A program made the translations under genes and the position numbers. Below are positions 1-7,639 of a stretch of 9,966 bases of DNA, piece by piece. The notes under the pieces are model-generated. The model made no database searches. It worked only from the letters and a program-made list of their open reading frames with translations, and was not told the origin of the DNA. Origin of the DNA: Bacteroidales bacterium (GTDB lineage Bacteria > Bacteroidota > Bacteroidia > Bacteroidales > UBA10428); the NCBI GenBank assembly GCA_003508755.1, contig DNTK01000403.1, positions 1-9,966 of the forward strand, written 5' to 3'. Every line of letters begins with the position of its first letter. The first letter of the stretch is position 1.

Positions 1-405
1 GGTTATTTTTCTGCAAGGCAGTTAAGCTTTGGAATTACCGATATGAAATGGCATACCCTGAGCACTAAATTCTACGGTGATGTTATTTCTTTTGAAAACG
101 ATGCCATGGAACCCACGACGCTACTGCCCAAAGCCGAGGGCACTGCCATGAGCCCAGCATTTAGCCATATTTTTGCCGGTGGGTATGCGGCTGGTTATTA
201 CAGCTATAAATGGGCAGAGGTTCTCGATGCCGATGCTTTTGCATTGTTTAGGGAAAGGGGGATTTTCGATAAGGAAACGGCCACATCATTTAAAGAGAAT
301 ATACTTTCAAAGGGAGGAACTGAACATCCGATGGACTTGTATGTGCGCTTCAGGGGAAAGGAACCAACAATAGATGCCTTGCTGGAGCGAAGCGGACTAA
401 AATAA
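1..405 (+). CDS. M3-family zinc metallopeptidase (oligopeptidase A-like), C-terminal fragment
   Basis: The reading frame is open from base 1 and ends in TAA at 403-405, giving the last 134 or so residues of a longer protein; family members are usually near 700 residues. The segment around bases 160-240 (SHIFAGGYAAGYYSY, then KWAEVLDADAF) is the conserved C-terminal block of M3 peptidases, whose His and Tyr residues help bind substrate. The later ILSKGG and PMDLYVRFRG segments also fit. FAGGYAAGYYSY resembles oligopeptidase A (PrlC/OpdA) more than peptidyl-dipeptidase Dcp, but the subtype is uncertain. The catalytic HEXXH lies upstream of the window. Known family members degrade short peptides, usually in the cytoplasm. 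No clear terminator follows. Confidence 0.9.
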   Translation, partial: GYFSARQLSFGITDMKWHTLSTKFYGDVISFENDAMEPTTLLPKAEGTAMSPAFSHIFAGGYAAGYYSYKWAEVLDADAFALFRERGIFDKETATSFKENILSKGGTEHPMDLYVRFRGKEPTIDALLERSGLK

Positions 406-653
406 AATCCTGTAATAATTGTTTAGTTATTGATTCTATTCGGAAAAATCCTTTTCTATCAGTTTAAAATTAAAACACGCTGCTCTTTTCAACCTTTAAT
501 GAAACACTTCATGAAATGCCAAATAATTAATTGAATGGTGTTAAAGTTAGATTTTGCTGAATTTTAACATGGAATATACAATCATTTATTATTATTATTG
601 TTGCCAATTTACATTCGAAATCATTGCGTACTTTATTGATTTAATAACCAGCC

Positions 654-2582
654 ATGAATAAATTTATCACTATTATTTTAGCACTACTCCTCTCCGCTAT
701 TTCAATAGCCCAGGACAATGACATCCCTGAATATGTTAAATCAGAAAAAGCTTCGATGCTTAAAAAAGCGGCGAATGGCACATCTGCCAATTCTTCCAAT
801 TACAACATCATCTATCACCGCATCCATTGGAAAACAGACCCAGCCGTAAGATTTATTGCTGGTAACGTTACTTCTTATATAAAAGCAGTTGAAAACGACG
901 TAACAACAATAGAATTTGACTTGCACAATGATTTAATCGTCGACAGTATTCTTCAAAGAAATCAGCATCTTACTTTTACACATGCTTCAAATGTTATTGC
1001 CATTGAACTCAACCAAAGCCTATCGGAGGGAGATTTAGATTCTTTATCAGTCTATTACCAGGGTGTGCCACCTAGCAGTGGCTTTGGTTCATACGCAACT
1101 TCAACGCATAACTTCACACCCATTATGTGGACACTTTCTGAACCATATGGAGCCATGGAATGGTGGCCCTGCAAGCAAACCCTAAGCGATAAAATTGATT
1201 CTATTGATATTTATATTGAAAATCCAAGCCAATACAGGGCTGCCTCGAATGGTAAACTTATATACGAGCAAATCAATGGAGATAAGCGTACAACTTTTTG
1301 GAAGCATCGCTATCCGATTGTAACTTACCTGGTAGCTATTGCTGTTACCAATTATGAGGATTATTCGCATGTTGCCATGGTAAATGAAACCGAGTCGGTT
1401 GAGATTTTAAACTATGTGTACCCTGAAAGCAGAAGCAGCGCTGAATCTGCTACTGAGTATACTGTTGATGCCCTTGAATTTCTGAGTCAAAAGTTTATTC
1501 CTTATCCTTTTTACAAAGAAAAATATGGTCATGCTCAATTTGGCTGGGGAGGCGGTATGGAACATCAAACCATGAGTTTTATGGGAGGATTCTCCCAGGG
1601 GTTAATAGTCCACGAACTTGCTCATCAATGGTTTGGCGATCATGTTACCTGCGCCAGCTGGGAAGATATCTGGGTAAATGAAGGATTTGCTGTTTTTTGC
1701 GAAGGTCTTGTAATTGAGGAATTAAACCCAAGCCAATGGCTTCGCTGGAAAATGGATGAGATAAATGCCGTTGTGGAAAAACGTAAGTGGGGCTCTGTTT
1801 GGGTAGATGATACAACCAGTGTGAACAGAATTTTTGATTATTATCTGACTTATGTAAAAGGTGGCCAGCTCTTGCATATGCTGCGCCATCAATTGGGAGA
1901 CGAAGATTTCTTCGAAGGAATAAACAATATGCTCACTAATCAGGCGAGCAGCGGGAAATTTGCAAGTGCTATGGATGTAAAAAACTATTTGGCCGCAGCA
2001 GCTGACACAAACCTCGACTATTTCTTCAATACCTGGTATTACGGGCAGGGATACCCGGAATATACTTTCCAGTTGTTAAATGAAACCATTGATTCAATTA
2101 CTTTTTCTGTATCACAAACCACTACCCATGCATCGGTTGATTTTTACCCAATGCATGTTCCTGTTAACATTGCTGGCAATGGTTCATCTAAAGACATCAG
2201 GTTGCATCATACGGAAAATGGACAGGTGTTTACTGTGCAAACAGGGTTCGAACTTCAAACAATTACATTTGACCCGGACTATACCATTGTTGCACCTCAT
2301 CCTGCTAACATCCATTACACGGTTACCGAAAGCATTGATTTAGGCGAGGGAATTTTAATCTCGCCCAATCCGCTAACCGATTTCTTTATTCTTGACGTTT
2401 CGCAAGAAATAACCCTTACCTCTATTGAACTATACGATATTACAGGAAAACTAATGAAATCCTGGTCGCAAAACGAACTTGAGAGCAACTACTTCGATTT
2501 AAGTACTCATGCTTCAGGAATTTATCAGTTAAAAATTACAACTCCAGAATCATTTGTGGTAAAGCAGATTATAAAGAAGTAA
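654..2582 (+). CDS. Secreted M1-family metallopeptidase with T9SS C-terminal sorting domain
   Basis: The 642-residue protein begins with a signal peptide of about 20 residues (basic MNK, hydrophobic core, ending near SIAQ). An N-terminal beta domain precedes a gluzincin catalytic domain. The exopeptidase-type motif is GGGME at 299-303, a variant of GAMEN. The zinc site is HELAH at 320-324, with the third ligand E343 in NEGFA after exactly 18 residues, as in M1 enzymes. Y400 in TYVKGG is the likely transition-state Tyr. From about residue 568 (SPNP at 570-573) to the end is a type A T9SS sorting domain with ITGK, SGIY and a KK end. I infer export through Sec and then T9SS to the cell surface or medium, with aminopeptidase-like activity on peptides. 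No Shine-Dalgarno sequence is visible, and a terminator follows. The exact specificity is unknown. Confidence 0.93.
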   Translation: MNKFITIILALLLSAISIAQDNDIPEYVKSEKASMLKKAANGTSANSSNYNIIYHRIHWKTDPAVRFIAGNVTSYIKAVENDVTTIEFDLHNDLIVDSILQRNQHLTFTHASNVIAIELNQSLSEGDLDSLSVYYQGVPPSSGFGSYATSTHNFTPIMWTLSEPYGAMEWWPCKQTLSDKIDSIDIYIENPSQYRAASNGKLIYEQINGDKRTTFWKHRYPIVTYLVAIAVTNYEDYSHVAMVNETESVEILNYVYPESRSSAESATEYTVDALEFLSQKFIPYPFYKEKYGHAQFGWGGGMEHQTMSFMGGFSQGLIVHELAHQWFGDHVTCASWEDIWVNEGFAVFCEGLVIEELNPSQWLRWKMDEINAVVEKRKWGSVWVDDTTSVNRIFDYYLTYVKGGQLLHMLRHQLGDEDFFEGINNMLTNQASSGKFASAMDVKNYLAAAADTNLDYFFNTWYYGQGYPEYTFQLLNETIDSITFSVSQTTTHASVDFYPMHVPVNIAGNGSSKDIRLHHTENGQVFTVQTGFELQTITFDPDYTIVAPHPANIHYTVTESIDLGEGILISPNPLTDFFILDVSQEITLTSIELYDITGKLMKSWSQNELESNYFDLSTHASGIYQLKITTPESFVVKQIIKK

Positions 2583-2601
2583 ATCGACATCCTATTTCAT
2601 T

Positions 2602-2636
2602 AAAGCCCAGTTCTGATTTTTAGATTGGGCTTTTTT
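2602..2636 (+). terminator. Intrinsic terminator after the M1 peptidase gene
   Basis: AAAGCCCA (2602-2609) pairs perfectly with TGGGCTTT (2626-2633), and an inner TCT/AGA pairing can extend the stem. The run of T from 2631 completes a typical rho-independent terminator, 20 bases after the stop codon. Confidence 0.85.
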
Positions 2637-2893
2637 ATTTACAACCCATCCCAAAGTTTCTAATATTCGTTAATTAAATGCTTATTTAGGATGTATAGCC
2701 TCTTTTAGTGCATAATAAAAAGATGGAATTAAAATTAAACTTAATGTTTCCGAATACCCTGAAACCAGACAATTCGTGTTTGTAGAATGTTAACAGAAAA
2801 CGTTTTTAAGTTTTTCAACTGCCCTGTATAGACTGAATAACCCTACATATATTGAAAATGGGTGTGATTACCTTGTGAAAGGGCAGAGTGGAT
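2637..2893. other. Intergenic stretch between convergent genes, no gene seen
   Basis: This AT-rich stretch lies between the M1 gene terminator and the 3' end of the minus-strand lysis-like operon. I see no convincing ORF or RNA gene. It holds a short AAAACGTTTT palindrome (2797-2806) and a distant inverted repeat CTGCCCT/AGGGCAG (2819-2825 with 2880-2886) just beyond the operon stop. The repeat could form part of a transcript end, but its loop of 54 bases makes this weak. Confidence 0.4.
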
Positions 2894-3337
2894 TTATTTT
2901 ACAGCAATATAAACCACACTGGATGCAACAATGCCTCCTAAGACATAATAAATTCTGGATTTTCGAATTCGGTTATTTTCATACTCAAGATGAGCATTTT
3001 GAATTTTTATTTGCTCCAGTTCGCGATCGTTTTTATCCAGCTCTCTTTTCCAGTAATCAGCTTCGAAGCCTCTTAACCTAATAGCACTATCTGATTCAAT
3101 AATGCGCATCTGCATATTTTTCACCAATTCTTTGTACTTCTCAACGCGTAAGGAATCAAATTCCGCCTGAGTTTGGCAGTTTAATAGCTTAACAACCTTA
3201 CTGCGTGGCATATAAAAAATTACCTCGCGTGATGTATTAGTATATGATTCTTCCGGATTGAGCTTTCCAATGGTTTGCTGTGCATTTGTTGCTTGCAACA
3301 CGAGCATGAGTGCGGTAAAAACTAGAATCTGTTTCAT
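2894..3337 (-). CDS. Small envelope protein: signal peptide, coiled coil, C-terminal membrane segment (spanin-like topology)
   Basis: I do not recognise this 147-residue family by sequence. It starts with a signal peptide (1-19, cleavage likely after TNA). A charged region rich in Glu, Lys, Arg and Asn (about 55-125) has heptad-like spacing typical of a coiled coil. It ends with one hydrophobic segment (about 129-146) and a final Lys. The mature protein should therefore sit in the periplasm, anchored in the inner membrane at its C-terminus. This resembles a unimolecular phage spanin, except that no lipobox Cys follows the signal peptide. It is the last gene of a four-gene operon, 11 bases after the preceding stop. 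A role in envelope disruption is inference from topology and context only. Confidence 0.75.
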   Translation of the reverse strand: MKQILVFTALMLVLQATNAQQTIGKLNPEESYTNTSREVIFYMPRSKVVKLLNCQTQAEFDSLRVEKYKELVKNMQMRIIESDSAIRLRGFEADYWKRELDKNDRELEQIKIQNAHLEYENNRIRKSRIYYVLGGIVASSVVYIAVK

Positions 3338-3348
3338 ACGAATACGTT

Positions 3349-3747
3349 TTACAGGTTATTTAATCTTTCCAGGATTTCATCGTCAGTCAGATCATTATTT
3401 GCTTCAATTGCTTTTCGCTCAGCCTCATCCAAATCACCGATTTGATCAGAAATTTTGGCAGAACGATAATCGAGATAATCCATGCGGGCTTTAATAGCCT
3501 TAAATTTACTGTCGTATTCTTCTTTCACCTGATTCCATTCCTGCCGCTTAATTCCGTGCTCGGATTCAATTGCTTCAACACGTTCAGAAAGAGGTTCAGC
3601 ATGAATCAATCGGGATTTAATGGTTGCAAACAGCCCTGCAATACCGGCAATAATAGGTCCCAGACTTACCTTATCGCTAAAAACAAATAATGCGATTATT
3701 CCCAGCACAAAGCCTCCAATTAGTATGTATTTTAAAGTTTTTGACAT
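3349..3747 (-). CDS. Small membrane protein with two N-terminal membrane segments and a coiled-coil tail
   Basis: This 132-residue protein is of unrecognised family. Two closely spaced hydrophobic segments (about 6-24 and 28-43) are separated only by a SDKVS turn. A long, highly charged helical region follows (about 50-128) with coiled-coil character. The hairpin topology places the short loop on one side of the membrane and both termini on the other. It is third in the operon, 12 bases from the gene before it and 11 from the one after, so translation is probably linked. Next to an endolysin-type amidase it is a candidate holin or holin partner, but nothing in the sequence proves pore formation. 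A scaffold role is equally possible. Confidence 0.75.
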   Translation of the reverse strand: MSKTLKYILIGGFVLGIIALFVFSDKVSLGPIIAGIAGLFATIKSRLIHAEPLSERVEAIESEHGIKRQEWNQVKEEYDSKFKAIKARMDYLDYRSAKISDQIGDLDEAERKAIEANNDLTDDEILERLNNL

Positions 3748-3759
3748 AAGGTTTAAAAT

Positions 3760-4188
3760 TTAAACAACGCCATCAGGTTCATCCCCAACTATTTCTTTCC
3801 CATCGCTGGTATATTTCGTAGATTTTACCTTGTCAGATGCAATAGAAGCCAGTATTTTCTTTGATTCGGCTTGCTGTGCAAGGGTTTCTTTTTCGGTTCT
3901 ATCGCGCTTTTCAGAAATTCTGAAAATTTCTTTCATTCCAAAGATAAGGGCCCATATCGTGGTGTTAAATGTAACCCATTGAGCACCGTTAATTCCCCGT
4001 TCGAAGACTTCCCCGCCTACCTCATATGGATTGCTGGTATTATGAATTATAAGCAGCCAGGTAGAAACTGCTGTTGCTGCAATAAGACCCCAAACCTTTA
4101 CACTGATAAGCGTAAAAAGCAACTTGGAGAAAAATTTGTTCCAGAATCCCTGTTCGCCAAGTAAATAATATTCTTTTTCTTCTTTCAT
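3760..4188 (-). CDS. Small two-pass membrane protein, holin candidate
   Basis: This 142-residue protein is of unrecognised family. A polar N-terminus with an aromatic patch (residues 1-20) precedes a long hydrophobic segment (about 23-48). A loop of about 20 residues and a second membrane segment (about 70-89) follow. The C-terminal tail is strongly charged (RISEKRDRTEKE onward) and probably helical before an acidic end. Size, two membrane passes and charged tail fit phage holins in general, and the gene directly follows the amidase gene in the same direction after 71 bases. That supports a holin guess, but small two-pass proteins are common and no specific holin family motif is visible. Confidence 0.75.
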   Translation of the reverse strand: MKEEKEYYLLGEQGFWNKFFSKLLFTLISVKVWGLIAATAVSTWLLIIHNTSNPYEVGGEVFERGINGAQWVTFNTTIWALIFGMKEIFRISEKRDRTEKETLAQQAESKKILASIASDKVKSTKYTSDGKEIVGDEPDGVV

Positions 4189-4259
4189 GTCTGTGTTGAA
4201 TGAGTGAATGATTTAATGCTTAATCCGTTCAAGCAACTAATTATTTATACATTAGTATC

Positions 4260-4973
4260 CTATGAGGTAAGAGCCAGCAGTTTTTTCCATGTTTGAGGAC
4301 CAACAATGCCATCAACGACCAAAAAAGTGTCCGCCTGAAATTTACGGATGGCAGCGAGAGTCTTTACTCCAATGATCCCATCTGCTTTACCGCAAGAATA
4401 CCCTAACTTATTCAAACGTTTCTGGATTTCTGATACAGTTTTCTCCACCTCGGCTGCTGCAGGTAAATCCGATAAATCGTTTCGGTAGGTCTCGATCCAT
4501 TCCTGTACAACATAACCCGGGCAGGCAGGTTTACCAAAATGATAGTGACCAAATACATCCTGTGATGCAAGACCGAAAGATGCCTTTAAATAGTCCACGA
4601 TGCCAGCTAAAGATTTTAGTTGCTCAGGGCTTGGCTCTGACGTACCGACAGTATGACCAGGGCCAGCAAAATTTCCTACAAGCATGATACCCACAGAAAC
4701 AGCATTTTGGCCTTTGGTATGCCATGTAATGCTGGACAATTCGTTTGCCTGGACTATTTCACCATTTTTTCGAATACCATAATGGTAACAAAAATGCGGG
4801 CAGCCTTTTGGAGAAATGTGATTGGGCTGAATGTGATAATTATTAACTGCTTCGATGGTTCCTTCACCAAGTTCCTGGTGAATAACAATTTTGTTTACAC
4901 GGCTTAATTCCCTTGATGACCAGCGCCTTGTGGCATGCCATGGGAGCTCGGCTGTTAGGTTTTTAATTTCCAT
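4260..4973 (-). CDS. N-acetylmuramoyl-L-alanine amidase with peptidoglycan-binding domain, endolysin-like
   Basis: The 237-residue protein has an Amidase_2/PGRP-type catalytic domain (about 10-165) and a PG_binding_1 domain (about 178-233, with ADGIIG, IRKFQ and VDGIVG repeats). Zinc ligands are H32 (IVIHQ), H143 (FGHYH) and C151 (ACPG). The H143-C151 spacing of eight equals that of T7 lysozyme. Y63 in CYHYGI matches the catalytic Tyr, and K148 is the nearby Lys, shifted by one from the T7 position. The enzyme should cut the bond between N-acetylmuramic acid and L-Ala in peptidoglycan. There is no signal peptide, so it would need a holin-like route to reach the wall, or would act on imported fragments. 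It heads the minus-strand operon with three small membrane proteins. Start ATG at 4973; no Shine-Dalgarno sequence. Confidence 0.9.
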   Translation of the reverse strand: MEIKNLTAELPWHATRRWSSRELSRVNKIVIHQELGEGTIEAVNNYHIQPNHISPKGCPHFCYHYGIRKNGEIVQANELSSITWHTKGQNAVSVGIMLVGNFAGPGHTVGTSEPSPEQLKSLAGIVDYLKASFGLASQDVFGHYHFGKPACPGYVVQEWIETYRNDLSDLPAAAEVEKTVSEIQKRLNKLGYSCGKADGIIGVKTLAAIRKFQADTFLVVDGIVGPQTWKKLLALTS

Positions 4974-5122
4974 AATGGATTTGATGAGGATTGAATTTCT
5001 AACTTAAGGTGTAGCAAGTTATAAAATTTAATTTATTATTAATAAACATCTGTTTCTTAAATATTCAGTTAACCATTTTTCATTATTAATTGTTATATGT
5101 AAAAGCCCTTAAAAAAAACAGT

Positions 5123-6019
5123 ATGAACAATGCGCAACCTGGAATTCCATCTATTGACCTGATGCATGAAGAACAAAAAGTAAATTTCGCATTTAGAACT
5201 ATGGAGGGTATTCATGCACGAATGGGACATCTCAAGGATGTTCCTCACAGGCATAATTATTACACCATATTATGGGCCAGCAAAGCCTGTGGTCAGCATT
5301 TTATCGATTATGAAGAACACCTTATAAGGCCCAATTACATCTTTTTTGTAAATCCCGGACAAGTACACCAGGTTATTACTTTTGGAGAACCCGAAGGCTA
5401 TGTAATAATGTTTACACGGGAATTCCTGCATCAAAATATGATCAGCGAGGATTTCCTCACAAACCTGGCACTTTTTTCTGATTCTGCAGAAACACCTCCC
5501 CTGAAGATTGATGATGTTGCTGCCAAAAAACTTCGTGGAATAGTTTCGAACATAGAATACACCTTTAACAATAAGGAGCCTTTTCGGAATGAACAGTTGG
5601 GTGCCTTCTTAAAATTATTCCTGATTGAATGTAACAAGTATGCTCCTTTGCCTGATACCAATAATACTCAAACCTTGCAAGCCGGCGGAATGATTCTTAG
5701 GGCTTTTAAAAAACTCGTCGAAGAAAAATTTAACATTTGGCATAAAGTCGGATCCTATGCCGATGCCTTAAACATATCTCCAGATTATCTCAACAATGTA
5801 GTGAAAAGTGCAATCGGCAAAACTGCTAAAGAATTTATTCAGGAAAGGCTTGTATTGGAAGCAAAACGAATGGGTGTGCATACCCACCTCTCTAATAAGG
5901 AAATTGCTTTTGAGCTGGGATTTGACGATCCCTCACATTTCAGCAAATTCTACAAATCAAAACAGGGCGTTTCTTTTTCAGACTTTCGTAAATCGTTGGA
6001 AAAAAGTTTGGTGGCTTAA
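5123..6019 (+). CDS. AraC-family transcriptional regulator with N-terminal cupin domain
   Basis: The 298-residue protein has an AraC-type ligand-sensing cupin near residues 30-120 (HRHN from H42, and a PGQVHQV strand). A pair of helix-turn-helix motifs occupies about 200-290 (SYADALNISPDYLN, then NKEIAFELGFDDPSHFSKFY), the signature of the family. The frame opens further upstream at a TTG (5090), but the ATG at 5123 is the more likely start because the extra residues are poor and Lys-rich. It is divergent from the amidase operon and upstream, on the same strand, of pirin and yceI. Its targets cannot be read from sequence; either neighbour is plausible. Many AraC-type proteins act as activators after binding a small molecule. 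Confidence 0.9.
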   Translation: MNNAQPGIPSIDLMHEEQKVNFAFRTMEGIHARMGHLKDVPHRHNYYTILWASKACGQHFIDYEEHLIRPNYIFFVNPGQVHQVITFGEPEGYVIMFTREFLHQNMISEDFLTNLALFSDSAETPPLKIDDVAAKKLRGIVSNIEYTFNNKEPFRNEQLGAFLKLFLIECNKYAPLPDTNNTQTLQAGGMILRAFKKLVEEKFNIWHKVGSYADALNISPDYLNNVVKSAIGKTAKEFIQERLVLEAKRMGVHTHLSNKEIAFELGFDDPSHFSKFYKSKQGVSFSDFRKSLEKSLVA

Positions 6020-6202
6020 GACCCAATAAGCCTTAATATTAGAATAACAGGGAACATAAACATGCTTTGCACACTGTTCTATAGTCACGTTGGTAAATAT
6101 TTCTTTTTATTACAATCATTGCTTTTTTTGAAATACTTTTTCAATCGCTGAATCAATTGGTCTTATTCCCGGATTTTTACATCTCTAACCACGTTTTTGC
6201 CA

Positions 6203-6233
6203 TTGAGGCACCATGGTTTTAAGTGTATTTTTG
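6203..6233 (+). promoter_or_regulatory. Candidate Bacteroidota housekeeping promoter for pirin
   Basis: TATTTTTG at 6226-6233 matches the Bacteroidota -7 element TAnnTTTG exactly, and TTG at 6203-6205 lies 20 bases upstream as the -33 element. Transcription would start near 6240, leaving a leader of about 12 bases before the ATG at 6252. Confidence 0.55.
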
Positions 6234-6251
6234 TTTCGAAATTATTAATAA

Positions 6252-6968
6252 ATGAAAACAATATTACATAAGGCGGAATCAAGGGGGCAGTTTGATTATG
6301 GTTGGCTAAATACCAAACATACTTTCAGTTTTGCGAGGTATTACGATCCAGACCGGATAGGATTTGGAGCGCTTAGGGTACTTAATGATGATATTGTTCA
6401 GCCTGGTGAGGGATTTGGAAGACATCCGCACGACAACATGGAAATCATATCTATTCCCATACATGGAAAGTTGCTTCACCGCGATTCAATGGGGCACGAA
6501 CAAATACTAAAAACCGGAGAAGTTCAGGTGATGAGTGCAGGAAGCGGATTGTTCCATGAAGAATACAATGGTAGTAAAAACAATCCTGTAAACTTTTTAC
6601 AATTGTGGATTATTCCGAATGAACTTAACATAAAACCTACTTACGCACAAAAATATTTTGATTCGGAACAAGCACTGAATACCTGGCAAAAGTTAGTGAG
6701 TCCGGTTAAAGACAGTGCACTTACTATACAGCAAGATGCAACTATTTCAAGGGTGTTTATTACAGAAGGGCAAGAAATCGAGTATCATCTGCACTCCGAA
6801 CTAAATGGTTGCTATTTGTTCATGATAGATGGAGCAGTTAAACTTAACAACAACATCTTAAACCCACGTGACGGTTTAGGTGTTTATGACACTCCATCCT
6901 TTAAATTAAAAGCAATCAGCGATGCGCATTTGCTAAATATTGAGATACCAATGAAAACAAAAAAATAA
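6252..6968 (+). CDS. Pirin-family bicupin protein
   Basis: The 238-residue length is typical of bacterial pirins such as E. coli YhhW. The N-terminal cupin carries the four metal ligands of the family: H58 and H60 in RHPHDNME, H102 and E104 in GLFHEEYN. FGALRVLNDD, PHGxGF-like GEGFGRHPH and LQLWIIP blocks are also characteristic. The C-terminal half (about 150-235) is the second, non-metal cupin. Known relatives bind iron, and some have quercetin 2,3-dioxygenase activity; the natural substrate is usually unknown. It is probably cytoplasmic. The gene lies 232 bases after the AraC regulator and 28 bases before yceI, so it is likely to share a transcript with yceI. Confidence 0.93.
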   Translation: MKTILHKAESRGQFDYGWLNTKHTFSFARYYDPDRIGFGALRVLNDDIVQPGEGFGRHPHDNMEIISIPIHGKLLHRDSMGHEQILKTGEVQVMSAGSGLFHEEYNGSKNNPVNFLQLWIIPNELNIKPTYAQKYFDSEQALNTWQKLVSPVKDSALTIQQDATISRVFITEGQEIEYHLHSELNGCYLFMIDGAVKLNNNILNPRDGLGVYDTPSFKLKAISDAHLLNIEIPMKTKK

Positions 6969-6996
6969 CACAAATACTTACTTAACCTTTAAAATT

Positions 6997-7563
6997 ATGA
7001 AAACAATTAAAAACACACTATTAGCTGCAATAATTCTTGCAGGAACATCGGCTTTTGCCCAGGAGTACACGGCTGATGCAAATGAATCAACCCTTAAATG
7101 GACTGGAAAGAAGGTTTCTGGAAAACACTGGGGCATGATTGATGTTAAAGAAGGAAAATTTACCGTAAAAGATAACAAAATTGCTTCAGGTGAATTTGTT
7201 ATTGACATGACTACCATCACCGTGGATGATCTTGATGGTGAATGGCGTGATAAACTTGTTGGCCATTTAAACTCTGATGATTTCTTCAGCACGGATAAAT
7301 ACAAAACAGCCACAATTAAGATTACTGAGTCAGAAAAATTTGAGAATGGTGTAGCAACAGTTAAGGGAAATCTGACAATTAAAGGCAAAACACACCCTGT
7401 AACATTTGATGTAAAAAAGGATGGCAACTCTTACAGCACCACAGTGACTGTAGACAGAACGCTTTATGATATACGTTATGGCTCAGGAAAGTTTTTCGAA
7501 AACCTTGGTGATAACATGATAGACGATAACTTTACGTTAGAAGTAAATATCAAAACTATTTAA
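6997..7563 (+). CDS. YceI-family periplasmic lipocalin-like protein
   Basis: The 188-residue protein has a clear signal peptide (1-21, ending SAFAQ). The mature part fits the YceI fold throughout: TLKWTGKKV near the start, GEFVIDMTTI, GHLNSDDFF, TATIKIT, VKGNLTIKGKTHPVTFDV and a final NFTLEVNI strand. The family forms a lipocalin-like barrel that binds isoprenoid-type lipids in structurally studied members. In various bacteria it is linked to acid, base or oxidative stress. The mature protein should be periplasmic. No Shine-Dalgarno sequence is visible. It follows pirin by 28 bases, with no promoter needed between them, and is ended by a strong hairpin terminator. A redox or lipid-stress role shared with pirin is inference. 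Confidence 0.93.
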   Translation: MKTIKNTLLAAIILAGTSAFAQEYTADANESTLKWTGKKVSGKHWGMIDVKEGKFTVKDNKIASGEFVIDMTTITVDDLDGEWRDKLVGHLNSDDFFSTDKYKTATIKITESEKFENGVATVKGNLTIKGKTHPVTFDVKKDGNSYSTTVTVDRTLYDIRYGSGKFFENLGDNMIDDNFTLEVNIKTI

Positions 7564-7606
7564 CAGCCAGAAACCAAATATACAGAAAAACCTCAGCTAA
7601 ATTTAT

Positions 7607-7639
7607 GCCGCAAATCTCTTTAAGATTTGCGGCTTTTTT
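7607..7639 (+). terminator. Strong intrinsic terminator after yceI, overlapping the convergent stop codon
   Basis: GCCGCAAATCT (7607-7617) pairs perfectly with AGATTTGCGGC (7623-7633) around the 5-base loop CTTTA, and six T follow (7634-7639). The stop codon of the convergent minus-strand gene (7638-7640) lies in this T-tract, so the hairpin also sits immediately downstream of that gene. In the minus direction the stem is followed only by a weak U-run. Confidence 0.92.

Noticed and set aside
629..636. Possible -7 element upstream of the M1 peptidase gene.
   Set aside because: TACTTTAT has two mismatches to TAnnTTTG, and the nearest TTG is about 25 bases away, outside the usual spacing.
2819..2886. 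Inverted repeat CTGCCCT/AGGGCAG just past the end of the lysis-like operon, considered as a terminator or attachment site.
   Set aside because: Seven base pairs with a 54-base loop are weak, and no matching copy is seen on the other side of the operon.
2583..5122. Search for direct repeats flanking the four-gene operon that would mark a mobile element or prophage.
   Set aside because: No shared repeat, tRNA gene or integrase was found by eye on either side within the window.
5090..5122. A longer AraC reading frame starting at TTG 5090.
   Set aside because: The ATG at 5123 is a better start codon, and the added residues are not part of the family domain.
6978..7427. A long minus-strand frame opposite yceI.
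   Set aside because: It lies inside a gene with clear family matches and a signal peptide on the plus strand, and its own product shows no recognisable features.
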